In this document: piece after piece, positions 53,869 to 63,101 of the stretch
Position numbering within the stretch: the stretch's first letter is position 1
Layout: the number at the start of each line of letters is the position of its first letter
DNA from: Bacteroidota bacterium
GTDB lineage: Bacteria; Bacteroidota; Ignavibacteria; Ignavibacteriales; Ignavibacteriaceae
Direction: 5' to 3'
DNA: 64,000 nt
Assembly: GCA_021815405.1 (NCBI GenBank)
Contig: JAKAGV010000001.1
Span: forward strand, 186,001 to 250,000
The notes under the pieces: model-generated
What the model was told of the DNA's origin: nothing
Seen by the model: the letters and a program-made list of their open reading frames with translations, nothing else
The model's database searches: none
Program-made: the position numbers and the translations under genes

Positions 53869-54063
53869 AATATTCGATTCAAGATTACGGAATACTCGGA
53901 AACAATTATTAAACTTATCAATTATAATATTATTTTGAGTTTGATGTTTGGGATTTGCTTAACTATATTTTAATTGTAAAGTATGTGTGAATATGACATG
54001 AATAGATATTTATTACTTGGACAAGAAATAAAACATTAAGACATTTTCACATGGGGGTGAATA

Positions 54064-54620
54064 ATGAAGAAAATACTGGTGCTCGATTATTGCCTTATTC
54101 TTTTAGCATTTCATATCGTGCAAGGGCAAACTACTTCATGGAAGCAGTTAAATTTCCCTATGGAAATAATATTTATCTTTCTACTAATAACGCGTCAACA
54201 TGGCTTCAATATAATATGGGAATAACAAGTGACATTTATATTTATAACTTTATAGCCGCCGGTGGTAATTTCCTTGCCGGAACAAGTCAAGGCTTATGGA
54301 TCCGCCCGATAAGTGATTCTGTTACTGCGGTAAAAGTAAATAAAAATAAGCTTCCTAATACATTCTCGCTTTCTCAGAACTACCCCAATCCATTTAATCC
54401 GTCAACTTCAATAGAATACCAAATTCCAAAGAGCGGATTAGTAACGCTTAAAGTTTATGATGTGCTTGGAAGAGAAGTTGAGACTTTAGTCAATGAGGAA
54501 AAGCCGGCGGTTAGTTATGAAGTTAGATTTGAAGGAAGCAGTCTTTCAAGCGGAATTTATTTTTATAGGATACAGGCAGGAGATTATGCCTTGGCAAAGA
54601 AAATGATTTTAATGAAATGA
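54064..54620 (+). pseudogene. Remnant of a T9SS-secreted protein (deletion plus frameshift)
   Basis: The frame from ATG 54064 gives a signal peptide (MKKILVLDYCLILLAFHIVQ), then GQTTSWKQLNFP, but ends soon after. Homologous-looking sequence resumes two frames over from about 54150 (KFPYGNNIYLSTNNASTWLQ) and reaches a complete T9SS C-terminal domain (SQNYPNPFNPSTSIEY ... SSGIYFYRIQAGDYALAKKM) ending at TGA 54618-54620. Only the two ends of a longer surface protein remain. A frame of 189 codons from ATG 54051 misses the signal peptide. Frame slippage or a deletion junction at 54150-54165 is the simplest reading. Confidence 0.7.
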
Positions 54621-54922
54621 TCATTGGACATTTAATTAATGAAATATGGAAAATTTTTAAATTTATTTTATAATAATAAAAAATTTTTAGTTTTAGCTTG
54701 AATTCTATTTTATTAAAATGTGGTTAAATAATACAACTTAAATTCATTAAAGTTATACTAATAAATATCGCTCCCAAATGTTAGTAATGAGTCATTCTTA
54801 GGATGTAAGATGAAAAAAATACAATTAAAAATCCTAAAATTTTTAAGAGCACTTGAATTGAAAATAAAGTATATTATATAATTGATAATGATTTTATGGA
54901 AACAACTTAGGAAATTATTACG
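54621..54922. other. AT-rich intergenic spacer, no gene seen
   Basis: 302 bases of mostly A/T with poly-A/T runs between a remnant and an intact surface-protein gene. I find no ORF, hairpin-plus-T terminator or convincing -35/-10 pair. Confidence 0.7.
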
Positions 54923-57199
54923 ATGAAAAATTTTAATTCTTTGTATTTAACTATAGTTTTCATTCTAATCATGACAGCTAAATCAATTTATTCTCAAAAC
55001 CCAGATTGGGAAACCTATAGTTTGGGAAATACTGGATTAATGGATAATTATATCCATACAATAATTGTCGATAATTTTAATAACATATGGATTGCAAACG
55101 ATAAAGGACTAGTAAAATATGATGGTGAAAATTGGATTAAGTATGATCCTGGATTGACAAATATATACTTTACAACAATGACGATAGATAGTTCTGATGA
55201 TTTGTGGTTTGGAACAGATAATGGTTTAGCTAAGTTTGATGGTAGAAATTGGACAACATACAAATCTAATTTAAAAGGATTAAATGTAACATCAGTTAAA
55301 ATAGACCATTTAGGGAACAAATGGATTAGTACGACAGGTGTTTTGGGTTATGATGGGCAAGGTATAATAAAATTTGATGGATCAAGTTGGACCAACTATA
55401 ATAAAAACAATTCTGCTTTAACAAGTAATGATATTAATTGTATTGCTATAGACCGGTTGGATAATTTATGGATTGGTACTTGGAAAAATGGATTGGTTAA
55501 GTTCGACGGAATTACGTGGACTGCCTATGATTCTACAAATTCAGGTCTACCAAATGATATAATAGAGTCAATTGCTGTTGATAGTTCAAATAATGTTTGG
55601 ATTGGGACATATAGTTCCGGAGTAGTAAAGTTTGACGGTAAAAACTGGACTATATATAATAGAAGCAATTCAATTATTCAAAATACGCCGATAGAGTCTA
55701 TCTCTACAGATCCAAGAGGAAATTTATGGTTTGGTGTCTGGTGGGGACAATACAAAGCATCTTTTATTAATGGTAGCATAGTAAAATATGATGGGCAATC
55801 ATGGACTTCTTATAATGCAAGCAATTCAAATATGTCACCAAGCGGTGCCTCTACAATTGCTTTTGATAAGGCTGGCATTGCATGGATTGGAACCGTTGAT
55901 GGTGTATATTTATTTGATGGGAAAAATTGGATGAATTATTCTACCTATAATACCGGTTTGCCGAGTTATAATGGTTTCTCTTTAACTATTGATAGTATGG
56001 GTAATAAATGGATTGGGACAAAACCTTTTTCAAATGGCATTAATTATGTTGGAGGTGGATTGACTAAATTTGATGGGAAAAAGTGGACGGTTTATAACAC
56101 AACAAATTCTGGAATGCCTAGCAACACTATTACTTCACTAGCTGTTGAGGACAGTGGAATTATTTGGGTTGGAACAGATAACGGACTTATAAAATTTGAC
56201 GGACAAAATTGGATTACTTTCGATACAAGTAATTCAAAAATACCTAGTAATAATATATTCTCAATTGCAATCGATAATAATAATATTATTTGGATTGGGA
56301 CAGATAACGGACTTGGGAAATTCGATGGTAATAATTGGTATAATTATAATTCTAATAACTCTAGTTTACCAGATAACTATGTAGAATCAATCACAATTGA
56401 TAAATATGGGAATAAATGGATTGGAACTGAATGGGATGGAATAGCAAAATTTAATGGAACTATATGGGAAGTATATAACTCAAAAAATTCTAATTTTCCA
56501 AACGGAAATATTTATGGAACAATTGCAATAAGTAATTCAGGGAATATTTGGGTTGCAACTGATGCAGGTTTGGCAAGGTTCAATGGTTCAAATTGGAGTG
56601 TTTATAATACAAATAATTCTGGAATACCAAGTAATAATGTCTTATCTATAGCGATTGATGATGCAAATAATAAATGGATTGGAACATCATCTTATTGGAA
56701 TGGTTCGAATTATATCGGTGGTGGTATGGTTAAATATGATGGTACGAATTGGACTGTGTATAATTCAAGCAACTCCAGCTTACCAGCTAATCAAGTAGTT
56801 ACAATTGTTATAGATAAATCTGGAAACAAGTGGATGGGGGTTAAAGACCAGAACTCTTATCTAAAGGGTTCCATAGCAGTTTTTAACGAAGGCGGTATAA
56901 TATCTTCAATCAAAAGTTCATATGAAAATATTCAACAAGGATATTTATTATATCAAAATTACCCGAATCCTTTTAATCCGACTACTGTTATAGATTATAA
57001 AATTCCGAGGAGCGGTTTAGTAACACTTAAGATTTATGATATACTTGGGAGAGAAGTAGCAACTCTTGTAGATGACGAGAAACCGGCTGGAAATTATAAA
57101 GTTAGCTTTGATGGAAGCAGACTTTCAAGCGGAATTTATTTTTATAGGATACAGGCTGGAGATTATGTTTCGGTTAAAAAAATGATTTTAATGAAATAA
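54923..57199 (+). CDS. Reg_prop beta-propeller surface protein with T9SS sorting domain
   Basis: 758 residues. Signal peptide 1-24 (LYLTIVFILIMTAKSIYSQ). About 14 repeats of 45-50 residues resembling the two-component-regulator propeller (Reg_prop): WIGTDNGL[IG]KFDG.NW..Y...NS..PSN.V.SIAID. Two blades (IGGG[LM].KFDG type) are longer. The end (about 680-758) is the T9SS CTD (YQNYPNPFNPTTVIDYKIP ... SGIYFYRIQAGDYVSVKKM). The propeller alone without kinase or effector domain suggests secreted binding function. It is followed after 6 bases by a GH-like gene. Confidence 0.8.
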   Translation: MKNFNSLYLTIVFILIMTAKSIYSQNPDWETYSLGNTGLMDNYIHTIIVDNFNNIWIANDKGLVKYDGENWIKYDPGLTNIYFTTMTIDSSDDLWFGTDNGLAKFDGRNWTTYKSNLKGLNVTSVKIDHLGNKWISTTGVLGYDGQGIIKFDGSSWTNYNKNNSALTSNDINCIAIDRLDNLWIGTWKNGLVKFDGITWTAYDSTNSGLPNDIIESIAVDSSNNVWIGTYSSGVVKFDGKNWTIYNRSNSIIQNTPIESISTDPRGNLWFGVWWGQYKASFINGSIVKYDGQSWTSYNASNSNMSPSGASTIAFDKAGIAWIGTVDGVYLFDGKNWMNYSTYNTGLPSYNGFSLTIDSMGNKWIGTKPFSNGINYVGGGLTKFDGKKWTVYNTTNSGMPSNTITSLAVEDSGIIWVGTDNGLIKFDGQNWITFDTSNSKIPSNNIFSIAIDNNNIIWIGTDNGLGKFDGNNWYNYNSNNSSLPDNYVESITIDKYGNKWIGTEWDGIAKFNGTIWEVYNSKNSNFPNGNIYGTIAISNSGNIWVATDAGLARFNGSNWSVYNTNNSGIPSNNVLSIAIDDANNKWIGTSSYWNGSNYIGGGMVKYDGTNWTVYNSSNSSLPANQVVTIVIDKSGNKWMGVKDQNSYLKGSIAVFNEGGIISSIKSSYENIQQGYLLYQNYPNPFNPTTVIDYKIPRSGLVTLKIYDILGREVATLVDDEKPAGNYKVSFDGSRLSSGIYFYRIQAGDYVSVKKMILMK

Positions 57200-57205
57200 G
57201 GAACC

Positions 57206-59362
57206 GTGAAATATTCATTCTTGATTTTTAGCTTACTTGTCTATGTGCCACTTTTTTACTGCGGGCAGACAGGAGTTCAACCAACACCAATAACAGGTTC
57301 TAATTCTGTTTCATTTAATGCAAGTACTAATACATATAATTTTTATCTAAACGGAAATCTATGTTATTCATACACGGTTATTACCGGCAAATCAACGAAC
57401 GGAGGTTCATTTAATGTATTGAAAGCTTATGATTTTAATGGGGATTATTTTCTGCCGAGTGACTTCGGCGGTATCCGTGCTATTCTTGATGGTGCAGCTA
57501 GATATCCTTTTGATCAAGGCGTTACATTTCATCTCATTAAAAATCAAATATTACCTGGCGATACAGTACTTGCTTATTGGGAAATGACATATGATGGGGA
57601 TAATATTAAATACAAATACAAGTTTAAAATTGAAGGCAGAACTTTAATAATACGGGTAGAAGTTGACAGCGCATATTCCGATAAAGCAATGCAGTTGGTA
57701 CTTGACAGATGTGAAAATGTAGTAAAGCCTGCGGCTATTGCTATTCCATATCTTCCGTTGTTTTACATTCTTTATGGAAACAATATGTTTACTTCTTTGT
57801 ATGACGATTGGGAAATCAGCAATGCTTCCCAGATACAAGTTTATGACGGATCAAATTATTCGAAAAGTTCAGTAAGATATTCGCAGAATATTTTTTATAA
57901 TACAAAAACAAACGGACACAGAAACCGAATGATGGAAACTCTTTATTTAACTACATCATCAAATATTTCGGATGTATTTCCGAATATCCCTAATCCGGTT
58001 TCGAATTATAAGAAGGAATCTGCAGATTGCATTATATGGGATTTTCGTCCACCCTTTAATCAACTTATTAGTCCTTCACCGGAGAGATATATAGAAAGAA
58101 TGTATAAGGCAGGCATAAGAAATATATGGCTTCAAATTCATGATTGGCAGGCAAACCATGGGGCAGGTGCTTCTTATGGCTACTCCGGATATGATGATGG
58201 GCTTCCTTGTGTGCTGCCTCCTAATATTTATTATGGCGGTGCATCCGTGCTTAATGCGGTAATTACAAAAGCACGGTCCTATAATTACCGTGTAGGTTTA
58301 CATGAAAACTATGTAGATTACTATATGAATTCTGATAACTGCTCTTCAGGACCTGGTTATTCAGAATCTGATGTTGCCCTTAATCAACAGGGGGAAAAAG
58401 TAAAAGCTTATAGAAATGATTATTATAATGAAGAGCAATCTTATTTTCTTAAACCTTCCAGGGCACCTTATTACTCAGGTATCTGGAGCCGTTTAATTCA
58501 AACTGTTTGTCCGGAGCTAAACGGATGTTATCTGGATGTTCATTCAAGCATACTTCCTTCAACAAACTATGTAGATTATGATACATCAGTTACAATGGCT
58601 GGAACGTTTCGAGGAACAATGCAGGCTTATCGTACATTATTCGATACGCTAAGTGCCAATCATAATGGTCCGGTTCAAGGAGAAGGCGGAAATCAGATAT
58701 TCTATCAGGGATATGCTGATGATATTGAAGCAAGGCTTGAATTACCAAACAAATATGCCCCGGGAGATACATTACCAATACTTGTAGATTTTGATATGTT
58801 AAAACTAAGACCAAAAGCATTTGTTCATGGAGTGGGATATTATCCAATTTTTTTTACTGGAAGCGGCGATAAAGCTCCGAGAGCAACAAAAAATATCGTA
58901 CTACAGTATATTGCAACAGAGCTTGCATTCGGGCATGGAGGTTATATACCAACACCGGATTTAACATGGGACAGTAATGATAGTATTATTAATCATGCTA
59001 TGCTTGAATACAAATATGTTTTTCAAGTGCAAAAAGATTATGCAAACGCCGAACCAGTAGAAATTTTATATAAAGATAACGATACTTTAAGAACAGTCTC
59101 GGATTATATTAGAAGATATCCAATTTCTTATAAAGATATATCAAGTGAAGATTTTATGGGGCAGGTAAAAGTTATATACAATAACGGAGTAATTGTTTGC
59201 GTTAACAGGCATCCTTCGCGTCCATGGAAGGTCGATATCGGCAAACCTAACAGTTGGTTTGATTATAATGCAAACGGAAAACTTTATACAGGAATCAGTT
59301 CAACTACAACATTTACTCTTCCACCAAAAAACGGCTGGGTTGTGTATGATCCCTTAAAATAA
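57206..59362 (+). CDS. Exported glycoside-hydrolase-like protein (unassigned)
   Basis: 718 residues. Signal peptide (MKYSFLIFSLLVYVPLFYCG). The N-terminal third is beta-rich. A likely TIM barrel at about 270-600 has IRNIWLQIHDWQANHGAGA, GLHENYVDYYM, CYLDVHSSILP and GPVQGEGG with candidate catalytic acids Asp and Glu. This recalls DUF5696/GH101-like proteins, but I cannot assign it. No T9SS CTD, unlike its neighbours. GTG start with AAGGA before it. Six bases from the Reg_prop gene, so probably co-expressed. Confidence 0.55.
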   Translation: MKYSFLIFSLLVYVPLFYCGQTGVQPTPITGSNSVSFNASTNTYNFYLNGNLCYSYTVITGKSTNGGSFNVLKAYDFNGDYFLPSDFGGIRAILDGAARYPFDQGVTFHLIKNQILPGDTVLAYWEMTYDGDNIKYKYKFKIEGRTLIIRVEVDSAYSDKAMQLVLDRCENVVKPAAIAIPYLPLFYILYGNNMFTSLYDDWEISNASQIQVYDGSNYSKSSVRYSQNIFYNTKTNGHRNRMMETLYLTTSSNISDVFPNIPNPVSNYKKESADCIIWDFRPPFNQLISPSPERYIERMYKAGIRNIWLQIHDWQANHGAGASYGYSGYDDGLPCVLPPNIYYGGASVLNAVITKARSYNYRVGLHENYVDYYMNSDNCSSGPGYSESDVALNQQGEKVKAYRNDYYNEEQSYFLKPSRAPYYSGIWSRLIQTVCPELNGCYLDVHSSILPSTNYVDYDTSVTMAGTFRGTMQAYRTLFDTLSANHNGPVQGEGGNQIFYQGYADDIEARLELPNKYAPGDTLPILVDFDMLKLRPKAFVHGVGYYPIFFTGSGDKAPRATKNIVLQYIATELAFGHGGYIPTPDLTWDSNDSIINHAMLEYKYVFQVQKDYANAEPVEILYKDNDTLRTVSDYIRRYPISYKDISSEDFMGQVKVIYNNGVIVCVNRHPSRPWKVDIGKPNSWFDYNANGKLYTGISSTTTFTLPPKNGWVVYDPLK

Positions 59363-59466
59363 TATATTACTAAAGAGATATTTAGATTTACCAGGAATAC
59401 TTAGAATAATTTCTAAAATTAAATTTTGGGGGAAATGAGAAAAATTATAATTACGGGAGAAATGAA

Positions 59467-60048
59467 TTGAAGAAATTGTACTTACCTATCATGCTTTCAT
59501 TTATCATTCATGTCAATGTTTTTGCTCAGGAAGGGTGGAAACTGATATACACATTTCCCTGGGGTGTTAATTCAGTTTTTTTTGAAGACTCACTAAACGG
59601 ATTTGCATATCCAGCACCTTCAGGATTATATAGGACTACGGATGGAGGCGAAAGCTGGAACATAGATACTATTGCCAATTTAAATTCAAATATATCGAAA
59701 ATAATTTCCTTCGGTAATAATACAGTAATCGGTGTAGGCACCGGTGGTACCATAGTACAATCTTCTGATGGAGGTAATAACTGGGAGGTTAAAAACATAG
59801 GCACGACTGATAACCTAATATCAATATGTTCAACAATCGATGGTAAAATCTTTATCAGTTCTGATTCTAAGAATATTTATCGCTCAACGGATAATGGAAA
59901 TAGCTGGAATATTTATTCTCTAGATACAATGTATAATTACCCATCAAGCATTTCGTTTTCAAACTCTCTGGTAGGCTATGGATTAAGCAATGAAACTTCT
60001 ATAAAGACAACTGATGGGGGAATACCTGGTTTACAATTCCACCGATAA
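59467..60048 (+). pseudogene. N-terminal piece of a frameshifted BNR/YCF48-type surface protein
   Basis: 193 codons: signal peptide (MKKLYLPIMLSFIIHVNVFA), then BNR/YCF48-type propeller units (LYRTTDGGESWN, IVQSSDGGNNWEV, IYRSTDNGNSWNI, IKTTDGG). The frame ends shortly after a run of five G (60016-60020); the same protein continues in frame 3 as NTWFTIPPIIPG and on into the next ORF. A one-base indel in that run restores continuity. Confidence 0.75.
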
Positions 60049-60062
60049 TTCCGGGAGTAGAG

Positions 60063-61418
60063 ATGTTTGCGATCAAGTTTGTAAATCAAAATGTTGGATA
60101 CGTTATTGGAGGCGATAAAATAGTTAAGACAACAGATGGAGGAAATTCGTGGACAATAAAATATTCAGCAGGAGGTCAACTAAATGATATTAGTACTTAC
60201 GGTGATAGTGCTGCCTGGGTTGTAGGCTCAGATAAAATCGTTAAAACAATAGATATCGGAGAAAGCTGGAACCAACAAACTTTTACACCATATCATTATT
60301 TAACTAATAGCTCATGTGTTAATTCTATGGTATGCTTTGCCTTTAGTCCAGATGGATATCTTTATAAGACTACAAACGGGGGACTTTCAGCCCCAGATCT
60401 TAATAGTCCGATAAATAAAAGTACCGACCAACCCTTAATTGTTCAACTTTCATGGAGTTCAATTACACAAAGTAATCCTTTTAGAGTTCAAATCTCTTCT
60501 AATTCAAATTTTAATAATTTAGATTTAGACAGTACTATGAGCGGGAAATCAATTCAAATTGGTACTTTATCTTTAATTTCAAAATATTATTGGAGAGTTC
60601 AGGAGAAATTTGGTAATCTATTCTCTCCCTGGAGTGAAGTTTGGAGTTTCCAAACAACGAATGGATCTCCAAATTTATCATCTCCCCCGAACAATTCGGT
60701 AGATGTTCCGACTACAACAACATTATCATGGAATGATGTAACATTAAGTGCCAATTCATATCAGTTGCAATTGTCTACTGATTCTACATTTTTAATATTG
60801 GCATATGATGACAGTGTAATTTCCAAAAATAATATTGAGATTAAAAATTTATTTGACAATACACTATATTATTGGCGAGTAAGAGCTAAAATAAAAAATG
60901 TATATGGAGCATGGTCATCTAAATGGCAGTTTATAACTCTTGCAAAAAACCCACACCTAATAAGCCCATTAAATAATATTTTGGGAAGTGATATAAATGT
61001 AAAATTAAATTGGTCTATTGCCGATAGCGCAAATGAATATAGAGTACAAGTATCAGTAGATTCTTTATTCCGACATAATATAGTCGATTCAAGTATCACA
61101 ACTAATTCATTACAAACAAAACTTGACTATGGTACGAAATACTTTTGGCGAGTAGGCGCAATTAATTTTAACGGACAAACCTACTGGTCAAATTATTGGA
61201 ATTTTACTACCAAGGCTGCAACAAAAATTTCCTTTCCACTTAATATTGGAAACATTTGGTACTATCAGGCAGGCTCCGATTATAGGGGATATTATTACGG
61301 CGTTAAGAAAGAGATAACCGATACATTAAGTAATGGATTTAGAGAAGTAACTGATACTTATTATTATAAAGACAACCAGTTGTGTGAATTAGATTGTAAG
61401 CCGTTGAAACGGCTCTAA
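60063..61418 (+). pseudogene. Middle piece: BNR repeats and fibronectin-III-like domains
   Basis: 451 codons from an internal ATG; the true frame is open back to about 60016. It holds more BNR units (KTTDGGNSWTIKYS, KTIDIGESWNQQTF), then three FN3-like modules of about 90 residues (LSSPPNNSVDVPTTTTLSWN, ..YYWRVRAK..WSSKWQF..). It ends at TAA 61416-61418 inside an inserted palindromic element (61380-61530). The reading frame downstream of the element is the same, frame 3, so the element alone breaks the gene here. Confidence 0.75.
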
Positions 61419-61530
61419 TAAAGCACGTTTTTCATATTAACCCACGGATTAATCCGTGGGTTAATAAAATCACTCTTTTATTTAGTAACTGTTTCAACAG
61501 TTTTCTATGATTAATTTTTAATTCACACAA
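61380..61530. mobile_element. 151-bp multi-palindromic element inserted in a coding sequence
   Basis: Perfect 12-bp terminal inverted repeats (TTGTGTGAATTA at 61380-61391, TAATTCACACAA at 61519-61530). Inside are the hairpin AGCCGTTGAAACGGCT (61399-61414), a perfect 32-bp palindrome centred at 61450/61451 (61435-61466; half-site TATTAACCCACGGATT), and the hairpin AACTGTTTCAACAGTT. There is no ORF. The layout recalls REP/BIME or MITE elements mobilised in trans. It supplies the stop codons that truncate the surface-protein gene. Confidence 0.75.
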
Positions 61531-62966
61531 CAGGTAAAGACAGTATTACTTCCGGAAAAGAATATTGGAATTACTCTGACGGAGAATTTTATATAAACAA
61601 CAGTCCCAGCTTTGGCACTAGCTTTTTCGATGCATATTTGAGCAAAGATAGTTGCAATTATAATGGACCTTTGAGTACATGTCGCTATAGAATTCCTTAT
61701 CAAATTTTTAATATTTCAGACACCGCTCAGATTTTTAGTCAAGGATACGTGGGGCATTCTACTTCATCTATTCAAGAGTTAACAATCTTTCCTGCAATAG
61801 GCATAGTAAATACATGGGAGTCACAGGGATTATTTGGAATGAGTTATAAGATTGATTCGACTTATTTAGTAGGTATGTACAAAAATGGAGAAGTACTCGG
61901 AGATACAACTTTTACTATTCCGGTTGATACAGTAACGGCTAGTTTTCCATTAAATCTTGGGCAAACATGGACATACCATGTCTATTTTAATAATCGTGAT
62001 AACAATGAAAAGGTAATAAGAAAGGTTACTAAAATACTAGATAATGGATATCGAGAAATTACTCTGACCTACTTATGGAAAACCGGAATACAAATCGAGA
62101 AAGAATATTGGCTATACAAAGATGGGAAATTTTATTATTCTGATACTCCTGATATGAGTTCTACAATAATCTGTTATGATGTTACATTGAAATCTGAAGA
62201 ATGTACATTCAATAATATTCTAATTTGTTTTGGATGGAGTCAAACTAAGTTTAGTTTTAATGGTAATCAATATGATATGCAAGTATATCAAAGTGATGTA
62301 GGTCCGTCGGAAAATATGATCTATGTTGCAAATAATATTGGACCTGTTAAATTCTATCATGGCGGAGCAGTTGAAGAATTGATATCAATGTCTGCCGCCG
62401 ATACTACGAATATTCAATTTATTTCATCACCTGAGCTACCCTTAAATAATTCTACGGACATAGCCAAATCTGTAGAATTGAAGTGGGAGAAAATCCCAAA
62501 TGCAATATCTTATAACGTACAAATTTCAGAGGATCCTACTTTTTTTATTTTATATAAGAATTTAATAGGGATTACTGATACCTCAGTTTCAATTGACTCA
62601 CTAAATTATTCAACAAACTACTATTGGAAAGTTGAAACAGTAGGATCTCTTGGATATAAATATTGGTCGGATATATGGCAATTTAGAACTATTAATCCTC
62701 CAACCAAATTTGAATTATACCAGAATTACCCGAATCCGTTTAATCCCGGTACAACTATTAAATATGATATTCCTGATCGAGAACTTGTCGTATTAAAAAT
62801 TTATGATGTATTAGGCAGAGAAGTAATGACCCTTGTAAATGAATTAAAACCAGCAGGAAGTTATGAGGTTGAATTTAACGGAAGCAAACTTTCGAGCGGA
62901 ATTTACTTTTATAAACTTGAAGCCGGGGGTTATTCCGATACAAAAAAACTTTTATTGTTAAAGTGA
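61515..62966 (+). pseudogene. C-terminal piece with FN3-like module and T9SS sorting domain
   Basis: The frame opens at 61515 directly beyond the element (IHTTGKDSITSGKEYWNYSDGE); the first ATG is 61638. It contains two related beta-rich units with a WTYHVYFNN/LGQTWTY-type pattern, an FN3-like module (VELKWEKIPNAISYNVQIS ... NYYWKVETVGSLGYKYWSD), and a full T9SS CTD (YQNYPNPFNPGTTIKYDIP ... SGIYFYKLEAGGYSDTKKL). With the two preceding pieces this reconstitutes one protein of roughly 1100 residues. Confidence 0.75.
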
Positions 62967-63020
62967 GCAGCATAAATAAATTATTTTATTGAATATCATA
63001 CGGGGATTTTGGTATAGTTT

Positions 63021-63055
63021 GTTGTTGCAACAACCCGCATAATTATATTAACTTT
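63021..63055 (+). promoter_or_regulatory. Palindrome and Bacteroidota-type promoter candidate before wzz
   Basis: GTTGTTGCAACAAC (63021-63034) is a perfect palindrome. TAACTTTG (63048-63055) matches the Bacteroidota -7 element TANNTTTG, and a TTG-rich -33 region (near 63025) lies about 20 bases before it. The palindrome overlaps the -33 position, as an operator could. The ATG follows at 63102. Confidence 0.4.
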
Positions 63056-63101
63056 GTAATCAACTTTACTAAAAATAACATTCATTAAAATAAAATAACT
63101 C

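Noticed and set aside
54051-54063. ATG at 54051 as the true start of a 189-residue protein
   Set aside because: The signal peptide lies in another frame from 54064, so the 54051 frame misses it; the locus is a remnant.
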